Shown here piece after piece: positions 8,318-17,706 of a stretch of DNA of 64,000 nucleotides (its first letter is position 1; each line of letters begins with the position of its first letter). Location: NCBI RefSeq assembly GCF_014697575.1, contig NZ_JACJSC010000027.1, positions 26,198 to 90,197 on the forward strand. Reading direction: 5' to 3'. This DNA comes from Planktothrix sp. FACHB-1365. Lineage in GTDB: Bacteria > Cyanobacteriota > Cyanobacteriia > Cyanobacteriales > Microcoleaceae. The notes under the pieces are model-generated. The model searched no databases. It saw only the letters and a program-made list of their open reading frames with translations, and had not been told where the DNA came from. The position numbers and the translations under genes are program-made.

Positions 8318-8370
8318 AGATTTAATATTGTGATAAAATAAATAGGAAAATAGGAGGAGATTAATACTAA

Positions 8371-8481
8371 ATGGAAAATACAGGGGTCTTAGATGCAGTC
8401 ATGGGAGGAATAGCGATCGCAATTGTGATCGGAGGATTAATCATGCTATTTAAAGGCATTTCATCGATGCCTAAAAACTAA
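8371..8481 (+). CDS. 36-aa single-pass membrane miniprotein upstream of glyQ
   Basis: The ORF reads [13 protein letters not shown], a hydrophobic helix of about 18 residues rich in Ile/Ala/Gly, then [17 protein letters not shown] at 8352-8357 precedes the ATG by 13 nt. The stop TAA overlaps the ATG of the following ORF (TAATG), an arrangement typical of translational coupling. The size, hydrophobic core and positive C-terminal side fit a small membrane protein; no family was recognised. It could instead be a leader peptide for glyQ. Confidence 0.5.
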   Translation: MENTGVLDAVMGGIAIAIVIGGLIMLFKGISSMPKN

Positions 8482-9395
8482 TGGTAAAATTGATTAACGT
8501 TAAACCCATTAGAAAAATATTGCGTCCCGTGAATTTTCAATCAATTATTGCTACCCTGAATCAATTTTGGAGCGATCGCGGCTGTTTGATTGCTCAACCC
8601 TATGATACCGAAAAAGGGGCGGGAACAATGAATCCCCATACCTTTTTACGTGCTATTGGCCCCGAACCTTGGTCTGTCGCCTATGTCGAACCTTGTCGCC
8701 GTCCCACCGATGGCCGTTATGGAGAAAACCCCAACCGTTTTCAACATTATTATCAATATCAAGTCTTAATTAAACCGTCTCCTGATAATATTCAAGAGAT
8801 GTATTTAGACTCCTTGAGACTGTTAGGAATTAACCCTGATGATCATGATATTCGCTTTGTAGAAGATAATTGGGAATCTCCCACTTTAGGCGCTTGGGGT
8901 GTGGGTTGGGAAGTGTGGTTAGATGGGATGGAAATTACTCAATTTACCTATTTTCAACAATGTGGTAGTCTTGATTGTCGTCCCGTTTCTATTGAGATTA
9001 CTTATGGTTTAGAACGTTTGGCAATGTATCTGCAAAATGTCGATGCCATGACTAAAATTTCTTGGACAGATACCATTAATTATGGAGATGTTCACTTACA
9101 GGGAGAAATTGAACAATGCACCTATAATTTTGAAGCCTCTAACCCCGAATTCTTGTTTACCTTATTTGGATTATATGAACAGGAAGCGGAACAATTAATT
9201 GAAAAAGGGTTAGTTTTACCCAGTTTAGATTATGTTCTCAAATGTTCCCATAGCTTTAATTTACTAGATGCACGAGGGGTAATTGCGGTTACAGAACGGA
9301 CTCGTTATATTGGTAGAATTCGTAATTTAGCCAGACGAGTCGCCCAACGTTATTTAGAACAGCGAGAACTCTTAAATTATCCCTTAAAAAAATAG
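8481..9395 (+). CDS. glyQ: glycyl-tRNA synthetase alpha subunit
   Basis: 304 aa from the ATG at 8481. The family normally begins near [14 protein letters not shown], which would be an in-frame GTG at 8529 (288 aa). The class II core is evident: [77 protein letters not shown], and [13 protein letters not shown]. With the GlyS beta subunit (not in this window) it charges tRNA-Gly in an alpha2-beta2 enzyme. The upstream ATG overlaps the 36-aa ORF stop, favouring the longer form, while conservation favours the shorter; neither start has a good Shine-Dalgarno. Confidence 0.95.
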   Translation: MVKLINVKPIRKILRPVNFQSIIATLNQFWSDRGCLIAQPYDTEKGAGTMNPHTFLRAIGPEPWSVAYVEPCRRPTDGRYGENPNRFQHYYQYQVLIKPSPDNIQEMYLDSLRLLGINPDDHDIRFVEDNWESPTLGAWGVGWEVWLDGMEITQFTYFQQCGSLDCRPVSIEITYGLERLAMYLQNVDAMTKISWTDTINYGDVHLQGEIEQCTYNFEASNPEFLFTLFGLYEQEAEQLIEKGLVLPSLDYVLKCSHSFNLLDARGVIAVTERTRYIGRIRNLARRVAQRYLEQRELLNYPLKK

Positions 9396-9440
9396 TCTCA
9401 AGTCGGGTGCGTTAGCTCAGTGCACGCACCGCTTCATTCA

Positions 9441-11438
9441 TTAAAAATCATCATAATTGTCTTCCTCGATCTCATCAGGCTCTATAAAATTATCATCCTC
9501 AATTTTATCAACAATATCATCTTTTTGGCTTAATAAAATAGACGTTTTAGAAGTTTGTTTTTCTCCTAAATCAATCATTTGACCTTTGAAAAATTCAGCT
9601 AATTTCTGAGAAGCCATCAGAACAGCTTGAGCATCCATTTCTTCAGGAGTTAATTCAACTTTTTCAAGTGGAACAGGCATCTTGCCTGTTTCCATTTCCG
9701 TTTCCATTTTAACCTGATCTATTTGATCAGATTCTCGAATATCCTGATCAGGAGAAGAAGAAATTTGTTGTTGTTCTTGATGATTAATTGAAGAATTGGG
9801 TGATATTTCTGGAGAAGAAACCCTAGAATTCTCAACCGGGGAATAAGAGGGAGATGGGGGAGTGACTTCTTGTACGCGATAAGCAGACGTTCCTCCTCCG
9901 GTATCAAAATTAATTTTAACCGGATGACCAAAAACCTGTTGAAATGCTTTTTCTAAACTGGATAATTTTTGTTTAGTCTGTGCCATTTTCAGTACAGGTT
10001 CAGACTTCATTTTAATATATGCAACATCAGAATTACACTGAATTAAACTCCCTTGTTGTCGAAAGAAAGATTGTGTTCCAGGGAGTTGAATACAAGCTAA
10101 TACTTGTTGCCAAATTTGTTCTATATTACCATCAATAACAATAGGAGGTTCTGCGGGAATTGCCGGAATTTCTGCTTTAACTTGAGGTTGAGGTTCTGGG
10201 TTAGATGTTGGTTGATAGACAGGAACATTAACGGGGTTTTGGGGAGGAGGTGAAGGTTCTGAACGTTGTACATATTGAGGTGGAGTTTGAACCGTTGTTT
10301 GAGGGGTTTGAACAACAGAAACCGTTTGGGTGACAACGGATTTTTGTAACGCGGCGGGAAGTAACCCTAATAAGGTTATTTCTAACCATAAACGCGGTTG
10401 AGTTGTATGTTTAATTTGAGCTTCACTTTCCCGCAAATGCTTCTGACCTGCTAAAATAATTTCATGATTCCAATGTTGAGAAAATTGACATAATTTTTCC
10501 CAAGTCGGTTGAGTTAAGGCAACTAAATCAGGACGATTAGGTGCGCTTTTAGCAATTAATAAATCTCGATAAAATCCGGCTAAATTTTGCAGAACAATTA
10601 AAGGTTCCCGACCTCGGTTGAGAAGTTGACGAATACAGTCTAAAATAATGGCTGTATCTCCTGAGTTAATAGCTTCTAATAAACTGATTAAATCTCGTTC
10701 AGGAACTGCCCCCACTAAATCCCAAACTTTTTCAACGGTAATTTCACCGGATAATAAACTTAATTGATCGAGTAAACTTTCCGCATCTCTTAACCCCCCT
10801 TGGGCAATTTGAGCCACCATAAAAATAGCATCGGACACAATATTAATATTTTCCTGTTGGGCAATATATTTTAAATGTTTCACCATTGAATCTAACGGAA
10901 TTCGTCGAAAATCAAACCGTTGACACCGAGAAATAATGGTAGCTAATACCCGTTGTGGATCGGTGGTTGCTAATACAAATACAACTCGATCTGGAGGTTC
11001 TTCTAAGGTTTTTAATAAGGCGTTAAATGCTGCGGTACTTAACATATGACATTCATCTATTACATACACTTTATACCGACATTGAACGGGGGCAAATTGC
11101 GATCGCTCAATTAATTCTCGAATATTATCAACTCCGGTATTACTCGCCGCATCAATTTCAATGACATCTAAAGTAGACCCATTGGTAATGCCTTTACAAA
11201 CATCACAAACACCGCAAGGAGTGGCCGTCGGCTTCCCAGTGGCCAAACAATTTAAAGATTTCGCTAAAATTCTCGCGCTAGAGGTTTTTCCCGTTCCTCT
11301 TGGCCCGGTGAAGAGATAGGCGGGAGCGATGCGTTGAGACTCGATCGCATTGGTGAGGGTAGTTGCGATCGCTTCTTGTCCGACTAAATGGGCAAAGGTT
11401 TGGGGCCGATATTTGTGGTGTAGGGGCTCGTAACTCAC
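9441..11438 (-). CDS. dnaX: DNA polymerase III subunits gamma/tau
   Basis: 665 aa. The clamp-loader ATPase has Walker A GPRGTGKTSS at 45-54, a zinc-binding Cys cluster (C64, C75, C78, C81), Walker B VIDECHML at 127-133 and sensor SRCQRFDF near 170. The C-terminal third is Pro/Gln/Ser-rich with a tau-like segment and an acidic tail. Some cyanobacterial dnaX genes carry an intein at the P-loop; this one is uninterrupted. A 23-bp dispersed palindromic repeat (9668-9690) lies in frame near the 3' end and encodes TGKMPVP. The gene converges with glyQ, leaving only about 45 bp between them. Confidence 0.96.
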   Translation of the reverse strand: MSYEPLHHKYRPQTFAHLVGQEAIATTLTNAIESQRIAPAYLFTGPRGTGKTSSARILAKSLNCLATGKPTATPCGVCDVCKGITNGSTLDVIEIDAASNTGVDNIRELIERSQFAPVQCRYKVYVIDECHMLSTAAFNALLKTLEEPPDRVVFVLATTDPQRVLATIISRCQRFDFRRIPLDSMVKHLKYIAQQENINIVSDAIFMVAQIAQGGLRDAESLLDQLSLLSGEITVEKVWDLVGAVPERDLISLLEAINSGDTAIILDCIRQLLNRGREPLIVLQNLAGFYRDLLIAKSAPNRPDLVALTQPTWEKLCQFSQHWNHEIILAGQKHLRESEAQIKHTTQPRLWLEITLLGLLPAALQKSVVTQTVSVVQTPQTTVQTPPQYVQRSEPSPPPQNPVNVPVYQPTSNPEPQPQVKAEIPAIPAEPPIVIDGNIEQIWQQVLACIQLPGTQSFFRQQGSLIQCNSDVAYIKMKSEPVLKMAQTKQKLSSLEKAFQQVFGHPVKINFDTGGGTSAYRVQEVTPPSPSYSPVENSRVSSPEISPNSSINHQEQQQISSSPDQDIRESDQIDQVKMETEMETGKMPVPLEKVELTPEEMDAQAVLMASQKLAEFFKGQMIDLGEKQTSKTSILLSQKDDIVDKIEDDNFIEPDEIEEDNYDDF
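9668..9690. repeat. GGAACAGGCATCTTGCC-type repeat inside dnaX
   Basis: Identical over 23 bp to 53092-53114, which is intergenic. The core AGGCATCTTGCCT is an imperfect palindrome. Read on the dnaX strand it encodes the peptide TGKMPVP. Confidence 0.8.
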
Positions 11439-11952
11439 AACGTCACACCAAAATCAAGGGAACAGGAAACACTCTTAGCTCGAATTGCAGTAGAGTATAG
11501 AGATAAACTGGGCTTGTAATGTAGCATAAAAACTTAAGGATGACCGTATTGCTGAGAGGGAATTGTCTAGCATCACTGTTTAGGATCGAATCAGTACAAT
11601 TTTACCCATTGAACTGACCTGAACCATTCACTGAATTTTACCCAAATCCTAGGCAATGTAAGTAAATTTTTGATAACTTAGAGTTAAGTAGGGTCATCTT
11701 GCCAAGATCAGGACGTTAATGGGGTTTCTCTTAATAGCCTGATCAGAAATTTATCAAACTGAAAAGGATGTAATTTCGGACTGACATTAAAGGAGAAAAA
11801 CACTAACGATTTCCCATCAATAAATTCAGGACATTAAAAAACTACAGAGCCAGGATTGTTGGCCTGTTTTTATTTTAACGTATTCTGAATCCGTTGAAAC
11901 CTTGTAACCCCAAATTGAGTAAATTAAGTATACAGCTTAATCATTATAACGT
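11439..11952. other. 514-bp intergenic region between divergent dnaX and a membrane protein gene
   Basis: No tRNA, repeat-family member or persuasive ORF was found. It should contain promoters in both directions. Short AT-rich boxes are present, but none stands out enough to assign. Confidence 0.4.
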
Positions 11953-12837
11953 ATGTCTAATCAACTGATCAGTGTTCAGCCTTGGCTGGCGGCAACTCCC
12001 CCTAAACCCCATACCGCTATCACCGCCAAACTGGGTAGTGATGTAATTTGGATGGGTTCGTCCGGTGTTTTGTTTTTGTTACTGTTGGGAAGTATCATTT
12101 TTTTTCAACTCAAAACTCGTTCCCTGGACAAACAATTAAAAACCGAACTGTTTAGAAATAAAGAACTGCAAAAAAAATATAAATTGGCGGTCGGTACAAT
12201 TGCCAAAATGGAGAAAAATCCCGATTTAATTCATTCACGGGAGTTTAACTTAGATTATTTGAGAATGCGGATGGCTGAGGATGTTTTTCACTACGCCATT
12301 ATTGTTCAAATTAAGATGAAAGTTAAACAACAAATTTCCATCGCCCTGCGTCCAACACAAGCCGCCGTTGGAGAACAAAGTAATGCAGGAACAGCCCGCC
12401 AAGTTGATTCTATTTTTGATGTTGAATACGAAACAGGTATTGCTGGAGATACTAAAAAACGGGTGTTATTTCGCATTCAAATTCGCCTAATGAAATTACC
12501 CACTCAATCCACATCAACAACCATAAATGAAATTATTGATTGTTTGGAAACCTATTTAAGTCCCACCGATGAACATGATAATTGGCAACCCACAATTCAA
12601 GGGCGTATTGTTCATATTGAATGGGATCAAAAAGCAAAACCGACTCCCTTATTAGTCTTAGAACAATCCAATGAAGGGGTGAATGTTACCTTCCGCACAA
12701 CTCGACCTGGAGGAGTTAAAGCCTCACATCATGATATGGATTCTGGAGATCTCAGCCAAGGTAGAACTCAAGGCAAAATTCAGGGTAAAACCCCAGGCAA
12801 AAAACGCAATAAATCAGAAGTTACAAAATCGAATTAA
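11953..12837 (+). CDS. conserved cyanobacterial membrane-anchored protein of unknown function
   Basis: 294 aa. After about 30 residues there is one strong transmembrane helix (about 36-52, SSGVLFLLLLGSIIFF). A basic coiled stretch (KTRSLDKQLKTELFRNKELQKKY) follows, then a soluble domain of about 170 residues. The end is basic and Gly/Gln/Lys-rich (QGRTQGKIQGKTPGKKRNK), like a nucleic-acid or membrane-surface binding tail. No enzymatic motif was seen. It stands alone upstream of convergent pcyA. Codon use and composition look native, so it is probably a lineage-conserved protein rather than an acquired one. Confidence 0.6.
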   Translation: MSNQLISVQPWLAATPPKPHTAITAKLGSDVIWMGSSGVLFLLLLGSIIFFQLKTRSLDKQLKTELFRNKELQKKYKLAVGTIAKMEKNPDLIHSREFNLDYLRMRMAEDVFHYAIIVQIKMKVKQQISIALRPTQAAVGEQSNAGTARQVDSIFDVEYETGIAGDTKKRVLFRIQIRLMKLPTQSTSTTINEIIDCLETYLSPTDEHDNWQPTIQGRIVHIEWDQKAKPTPLLVLEQSNEGVNVTFRTTRPGGVKASHHDMDSGDLSQGRTQGKIQGKTPGKKRNKSEVTKSN

Positions 12838-12903
12838 TAACCGGAAGTAGCTTCACCCAGACAAACTGAACTTAACTAAACAAGGGAATTATTTTGTAAG
12901 CTG

Positions 12904-13644
12904 TTAAGTTTCTACACAATCAAACAAAACCGTTGTCATATAATTACTTGCCCAGTCTTGACCAAAGGCTTTTTCCAGAACACGGCGAGTTTTATCGTTT
13001 TGTTGTTGTTGTGTACAATAATGTTTTTGACCCGCAATCATTTCCAATTTTTGTTCTTCGGAAATCGGAGATTGAGCGATCGCATATTCACAATGAACTT
13101 TCAAATATTGGGTGACCCTTTGTAAAAATTGGGTTTCTTCTTCCGGTGTTGTGGGTCGCACAAATAAACAAAATTCTGAAAAAATATCTCCCCAAGTCGG
13201 AACTTCACGGGGCTGGGAAAAGTATTGTTGGGGTTGCGGTTGTAATTGTTGTTGATAAGATAAGGGTAAACTGCGGTCTAAATGGGTTGGGGATAAATCA
13301 ACAATGGCGGCACTAATTTGCCCCCGTCCCCCGACTAAATCGGCTCCAAACATAGGAATATCATATTCCACTCTGGGAAACATCACACAATGAAGAATAT
13401 CAAGGGCTTGACCGACCCTCGCTAATTCTAAATGGAGCTTGCGAAAGTGTTGGGTTTGATAGCATCTATTCTCAATAATGAGTTTTTCCCCTTCTAGGCG
13501 ACCCTCCACATACCCTAAATCTTCTGGGAGATGGTAAGGTTCTAAATCCAAATATTGACTCCAACTCACTTCAATTTGGTTGGCGAGTTGGCGGATGAGG
13601 GAGTGTTGTTGTTCTCGAATGGAAACAGCAGAAGTATTGACCAT
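12904..13644 (-). CDS. pcyA: phycocyanobilin:ferredoxin oxidoreductase
   Basis: 246 aa, the usual size. PcyA performs the ferredoxin-dependent four-electron reduction of biliverdin IXalpha to phycocyanobilin, the chromophore of phycobilisomes and cyanobacterial phytochromes. The substrate-pocket residues are recognisable in [24 protein letters not shown]: His85 and Asp102 correspond to the catalytic His88/Asp105 pair of the Synechocystis enzyme. The [11 protein letters not shown] segment and the conserved [17 protein letters not shown] end are present. It is the strongest single marker that this DNA is cyanobacterial. The gene is monocistronic, convergent with the membrane protein gene upstream and divergent from tatA. 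Confidence 0.95.
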   Translation of the reverse strand: MVNTSAVSIREQQHSLIRQLANQIEVSWSQYLDLEPYHLPEDLGYVEGRLEGEKLIIENRCYQTQHFRKLHLELARVGQALDILHCVMFPRVEYDIPMFGADLVGGRGQISAAIVDLSPTHLDRSLPLSYQQQLQPQPQQYFSQPREVPTWGDIFSEFCLFVRPTTPEEETQFLQRVTQYLKVHCEYAIAQSPISEEQKLEMIAGQKHYCTQQQQNDKTRRVLEKAFGQDWASNYMTTVLFDCVET

Positions 13645-13738
13645 TATAGGATTTTTCTCATGACAAGCTTATATTTAAGAATATCAGTTTAGGATATAGT
13701 TTGACTCAGTAGGCTGGCAGAACAAGGAGTTTAAGATT

Positions 13739-13933
13739 ATGTTTGGTTTAGGATGGCCGGAAATCGCAATTATTTTAGTCGTGGCGCTCTTAATTTTTGG
13801 CCCGAAGAAAATACCTGAAATTGGAAAAAGTTTAGGTCAAAGTCTACGAGGGTTTAAAGATGAACTCTCTAACCCCTCCGATGGCTCTGAGTCTATCTCG
13901 GAAGAGACAGAACAAAATTCCCATAAATCTTGA
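13739..13933 (+). CDS. tatA: Sec-independent translocase protein TatA/E
   Basis: 64 aa with the invariant layout: FGLGWPEIAIILVVALLIFG transmembrane helix, the FGPKKIPEIGKSLGQSLRGFK hinge and amphipathic helix, then an acidic Ser-rich tail. It oligomerises in the cytoplasmic or thylakoid membrane to form the pore that exports folded twin-arginine substrates with TatC. No tatC is nearby. An AACAAGGAG-like site lies just before the ATG. Confidence 0.93.
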   Translation: MFGLGWPEIAIILVVALLIFGPKKIPEIGKSLGQSLRGFKDELSNPSDGSESISEETEQNSHKS

Positions 13934-14040
13934 TCAGTTCGGTGTCCAGTGTCGGATATGGCGTTAATTATTTTTATCTTTATTTTTGATTAGGCGCACT
14001 ATTCCGACCGGGGTAATTTTGACTAAATTGAGTTCAAATT

Positions 14041-15642
14041 TTAACGACGGGGTGAACTTAAGGAACGAATAAAATTAAGAATTTCTCGATCACGGGGTTT
14101 AAATCTTAAGGCGGTTAATGCTGAAGTCCTAGCTTGTTGATATTGCTTCATTTTAGCTAGAATTTGAGCTTTTAAGATCCACAATTGAGGATTTTCTGAA
14201 TTTAAAGCTAAAGCCTTTTCAGCAGAATTTAACGCTTGAGAATAAAGTTGTAATTTTAATAAGATTTCGCCCCGTAGCTGCCAAACTTTTTCTTGTTGGT
14301 GATCTAATTTTAACCCTTGGTCAAAAGATAGAATTGCTTCCTCATAATTCTGTAATTGATAATAAGCCATTCCTCGATTTGTCCAAGCTTCAACGAAATC
14401 TGGTTTTAAATTTACAACTTGCTCATAGGATTTAATCGCCTGTTCATATTGTTTTAAATGGTTCATCAATAGATTTCCCCGCAGATACCAAATTTGATAA
14501 TCATCGGGTTTAATTTTAATGGCAATATTCCAGGCTGATAACGCATCTTCATACTGTTGTAATTTAATTAAAATCTTCCCTTTTTCTCGCCAAGCCAAAT
14601 AAAAATCGGGCTGAAGTTGTGTCGTCCGAGAATAAGCTTCAATTGCTTCTGAATACTGCTTTAATTGTGCTAAAGTATTCCCCCGTCCGTACCACGCGGG
14701 ATAAAAATTAGACTGAATTTTGAGGGCTTGATCAAAGGCATTTAACGCCTGATGCCATTGTTCTAATCTATAGAATTGATTTCCCCGGTTTGACCACTCT
14801 AAGGCCGTTAATTCTCCCCCTAATTCAGGGGCTTTTAAAACTTGATTAATTGATTGTAATTCCGTTGCTTTTAGGGGTGAAGGCGGTTGACGAGTGATGT
14901 TTAAATTTAACCCAATTCCTGATTGTAAAAACTTCTGAATTGGAATTCCCGCACTATATCCTAAAGTAACACGGGAAACTAATCCTAATTCAGGATTTTC
15001 AAAGATTTGTCCTTCGGATTTTCCATGAATTCCAATCACCCGACCCTCAGTATCTAAAATCGGTGAGCCACTCATTCCCACTTGTGTGCGATTCGTATAA
15101 AATAAATCATATCCTCTGGTAAAGGGTTCTTTAATTAAGGTAGCTTTTTCCGCTTCACTCATTAATACTCCGGCTGTAAATAGTCGTCTGCGGTCAGCAA
15201 GCGGTAATTTAGAATCCGGCCATCCTGAAATAAAAATATATTGAGCTTTCCGCTCATAATCATAATCCGCTAGATGGGCGATCGCATAAATTTTATCACT
15301 GGTAAAAGACAAAATCGCTAAATCAATTCCCGGTAATTTAATCACTTGATTATAATCAATCGGATACTGTTCTCCATCAACGGTGATAACGGTATATTCA
15401 TCAGGCGTTTTAACAACATGATTTGCAGTTAATACAGAATAAGTAGTGTTATTTTTAGCAATAATCACTCCCGACCCTGGATTTACCCCTTCAATTAATA
15501 CTGTAATCGGTTGACTAATACGGTTGATTTCTTGAGCGGTTAATGCTATTATTTTAGAATTAAAAATTAAAACAAATATCAAGCTCGTGATTGTAAAAAA
15601 CCCTAGTTTAAAAAACCGATAAACGATGAATTGAAAACCCAT
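14041..15642 (-). CDS. trypsin-like serine protease with C-terminal TPR repeats
   Basis: 533 aa. A hydrophobic N-terminus (about 11-34) is a signal peptide or anchor. The chymotrypsin-fold protease domain has the complete triad: His75 in LTANHVV, Asp107 in GIDLAIL, Ser191 in GMSGSPILD. From about residue 284 on there are seven or so TPR units (W-x-x-R-G-N/K, ALNAFDQALKIQP-type). The protease-plus-TPR fusion is common in filamentous cyanobacteria and is presumably periplasmic, the TPRs recruiting partners or substrates. No operon partner is visible; the gene is divergent from hisF. Confidence 0.85.
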   Translation of the reverse strand: MGFQFIVYRFFKLGFFTITSLIFVLIFNSKIIALTAQEINRISQPITVLIEGVNPGSGVIIAKNNTTYSVLTANHVVKTPDEYTVITVDGEQYPIDYNQVIKLPGIDLAILSFTSDKIYAIAHLADYDYERKAQYIFISGWPDSKLPLADRRRLFTAGVLMSEAEKATLIKEPFTRGYDLFYTNRTQVGMSGSPILDTEGRVIGIHGKSEGQIFENPELGLVSRVTLGYSAGIPIQKFLQSGIGLNLNITRQPPSPLKATELQSINQVLKAPELGGELTALEWSNRGNQFYRLEQWHQALNAFDQALKIQSNFYPAWYGRGNTLAQLKQYSEAIEAYSRTTQLQPDFYLAWREKGKILIKLQQYEDALSAWNIAIKIKPDDYQIWYLRGNLLMNHLKQYEQAIKSYEQVVNLKPDFVEAWTNRGMAYYQLQNYEEAILSFDQGLKLDHQQEKVWQLRGEILLKLQLYSQALNSAEKALALNSENPQLWILKAQILAKMKQYQQARTSALTALRFKPRDREILNFIRSLSSPRR

Positions 15643-15824
15643 TTTTGCTCCCCCTAATTTCTTCTGAATGATGACTGCTTATTACTTCTAGTAACTTCCG
15701 ATTCATCCGGTTCCGGTTTCTCATTCCCCTAAAACTGGAAAGAGTTTCCTGGCTAAAATTGCTATAAACTGAAACAAGGGATTTTTACCCTAAATTTTGG
15801 TGTCCCAATGCACAAAGCGTGATT

Positions 15825-16610
15825 ATGCTTGCGAAACGAATTTTGCCTTGTTTGGATGTTAAAGCGGGTCGAGTGGTGAAGGGGGTGAATTTTGTTGATT
15901 TGAAAGATGCTGGTGATCCCGTGGAACTCGCAGCGGCTTATAACGATGCAGGCGCCGATGAATTAGTCTTTTTGGATATTACGGCGACCCATGAAGACCG
16001 AGATATTATTTTTGATGTGGTCTATCGCACCGCCGAACAAGTGTTTATTCCCTTAACCGTCGGGGGGGGAATTCAAAACTTAGAAATGATTAAAAATTTG
16101 TTAAGAGCCGGGGCGGATAAAGTCAGTATTAATTCGGCGGCGGTTCGTGATCCTGACTTAATTAATCGAGCCAGCGATCGTTTTGGGGTACAGTGTATTG
16201 TGGTAGCAATTGATGCTCGTCGTCGCACGGATCCCGATAATCCCGGTTGGGATGTTTATGTCCGAGGCGGTCGGGAAAATACCGGAATTGATGCTCTCAA
16301 ATGGGCTGAAGAAGTCACCCAACGCGGCGCCGGGGAACTGTTGGTTACGAGTATGGATGCGGATGGAACCCAGGCGGGATATGACTTAGAATTAACTCGG
16401 AAAATTGCTGAATCTGTGGAAATTCCCGTAATTGCATCGGGGGGTGCAGGTACTTGTCATCATATCTATGAAGCGTTAACGGAAGGTAAAGCCGAAGCAG
16501 CTTTATTGGCTTCCTTATTACATTATGGTCAATTACGGATGGAAGAAATTAAAACCTATTTAGCAGAACATCACGTTCCTGTCCGACAACCGGAGAAACC
16601 GGGTTTCTAA
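15825..16610 (+). CDS. hisF: imidazole glycerol phosphate synthase cyclase subunit
   Basis: 261 aa (beta/alpha)8 barrel from [20 protein letters not shown]; an in-frame GTG six bases upstream (15819) is a possible alternative start. Catalytic Asp11 (PCLD) and the second Asp in VVAIDARR are present, as are the phosphate-binding loops VGGGIQ and ASGGAG. With HisH it converts PRFAR and glutamine-derived ammonia to IGP and AICAR in histidine biosynthesis. The last six codons (PEKPGF and stop) are supplied by an AGAAACCGGGTTTCT repeat (16592-16610), so the natural C-terminus has been replaced or extended by a dispersed repeat. Confidence 0.96.
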   Translation: MLAKRILPCLDVKAGRVVKGVNFVDLKDAGDPVELAAAYNDAGADELVFLDITATHEDRDIIFDVVYRTAEQVFIPLTVGGGIQNLEMIKNLLRAGADKVSINSAAVRDPDLINRASDRFGVQCIVVAIDARRRTDPDNPGWDVYVRGGRENTGIDALKWAEEVTQRGAGELLVTSMDADGTQAGYDLELTRKIAESVEIPVIASGGAGTCHHIYEALTEGKAEAALLASLLHYGQLRMEEIKTYLAEHHVPVRQPEKPGF

Positions 16611-16757
16611 TTCAAGTTAATGGTATTTAATCGAGATTTGCTGAGAAACCCGGTTTCTGGGGCGATCGCAAAAACTCAAGAAACCGGGTTTCTAATTCAA
16701 TTAATGGCATCAAATCCAGATATTTTCAGAAACCCGGTTTCTGGGATTACTAACTCA
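16592..16757. repeat. cluster of four AGAAACCGGGTTTCT palindromes
   Basis: Copies lie near 16593-16608 (inside the hisF end), 16643-16658, 16679-16693 and 16728-16743, alternating between AGAAACCGGGTTTCT and AGAAACCCGGTTTCT. The last two form a composite unit: GCGATCGCAAAAACTCA, a palindrome, TAATTCAATTAATGGCATC, AAATCCAGATATTTTC, a palindrome. The same unit recurs at 17454-17532 and 18101-18183. Confidence 0.85.
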
Positions 16758-16830
16758 ATCGCAGTCTTCGCTTCTGTCCATCCTAAATTGCTATAATAAC
16801 AATCAGCCCAAAAATCTCAATATTAAGATA

Positions 16831-17061
16831 ATGTCTACTTATAGCGAGGTACTGAGTCAGGCTCAAAATCTCACTCCTGACGAGCAACAAAAACTTTTAG
16901 AAGTATTGTCAGCATTGATGCGCGATCGGGTAACAACCCAGACTCAGGGTAGCCGTGAAAGATTACCCGGAAAAAATTTAAAGAGATGGCGCGGTTTTTT
17001 GCCGGATCGTGTCGATGCTTTGGAATTCCAGTTGCAAATTCGAGAAGAATGGGATGATTAA
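16831..17061 (+). CDS. VapB-like antitoxin
   Basis: 76 aa. It opens with a helical region (SEVLSQAQNLTPDEQQKLLEVLSALM) and ends LEFQLQIREEWDD, like short antitoxins paired with PIN toxins in cyanobacteria. The stop lies 8 bp beyond the toxin start, so the pair is coupled. It is expected to bind its operator and neutralise the adjacent PIN nuclease. The assignment rests mainly on size, overlap and the unmistakable partner. Confidence 0.7.
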   Translation: MSTYSEVLSQAQNLTPDEQQKLLEVLSALMRDRVTTQTQGSRERLPGKNLKRWRGFLPDRVDALEFQLQIREEWDD

Positions 17062-17440
17062 TAAATATCTTCTCGATACCAACATCTTGATTTACTACTT
17101 TAATGATGGGTCAGAAGTTCAGCCTATATTTGATGAAATTGAAGTGGGAGATGCAGAGGCATTTTACTGTCCGATTAGTTGGGTGGAGTTACTTTGTTAC
17201 CCGGCATTGACGGAAGAAGAAGCGAATGAGATGCGAGAATTTTTGAGGCTTCTTAACTGCGTATCATTGACAGAATCAGTTTTAGATCGTGCAGCCCAAA
17301 TTCGTCGAGATTATCGCTTGAAACTAGGTGATGGTGTAATTGCAGCCTGTGCTTTAGTTGAAGGATGTGTTTTGGTAACTCGTAATGCTAAGGATTTTAA
17401 GCGCGTTAATGGGTTAACTATATTAAATCCATTTGATTAG
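17054..17440 (+). CDS. VapC-like PIN-domain ribonuclease toxin
   Basis: 128 aa from the ATG at 17054, which overlaps the antitoxin end. The PIN-fold acidic residues are visible in KYLLDTNILIYYF (first Asp), SWVELLCYP (Glu), RLKLGDGVIAACAL (Asp) and LVTRNAKDF (last Asp). VapC toxins cleave specific tRNA or rRNA when freed from the antitoxin. A longer reading from 17009 would overlap the antitoxin more and lacks the family start. The pair appears intact, unlike the neighbouring second module. Confidence 0.85.
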   Translation: MINKYLLDTNILIYYFNDGSEVQPIFDEIEVGDAEAFYCPISWVELLCYPALTEEEANEMREFLRLLNCVSLTESVLDRAAQIRRDYRLKLGDGVIAACALVEGCVLVTRNAKDFKRVNGLTILNPFD

Positions 17441-17453
17441 GTAAAAAAAGGGG

Positions 17454-17532
17454 CGATCGCAAAAACTCAAGCAACCGGGTTTCTAATTCAATAATTGCAT
17501 CAAATCCAGATAGTTTCAGAAACCCGGTTTCT
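17454..17532. repeat. composite CAACCGGGTTTCT / AGAAACCCGGTTTCT element
   Basis: Second copy of the HIP1-plus-two-palindromes unit described at 16592-16757, with the same internal ATTGCATCAAATCCAGATA. The first palindrome has one change (AGCAACCGGG), so the copies are diverging independently. Confidence 0.8.
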
Positions 17533-17540
17533 GTTTCCCT

Positions 17541-17564
17541 CGTTCCCAGGCTGGAGTCTGGGAA
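17541..17564. repeat. GTTCCCAG...CTGGGAAT hairpin repeat
   Basis: Arms GTTCCCAG and CTGGGAAT around an 8-nt loop, within a CCTCGTTCCCAGGCTGG context. This looks like a separate interspersed repeat type from the AGAAACC family. Confidence 0.55.
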
Positions 17565-17706
17565 TGCTATGATTGAGGCTCTGCCTGTATTATTTATTAG
17601 TGGGTGAGCCACCGTTTTAGGATTTATAGGTAGAACCTAGAAACGAGGGAACAAGGGATTTAGAAATAATGTTAAAATCAAATTGTTACTTAACCGCTAA
17701 AATAGA

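Noticed and set aside
9441..11438. Intein in dnaX, as known in some cyanobacteria
   Set aside because: The P-loop and following motifs are contiguous and the total length is normal; no intein blocks present.
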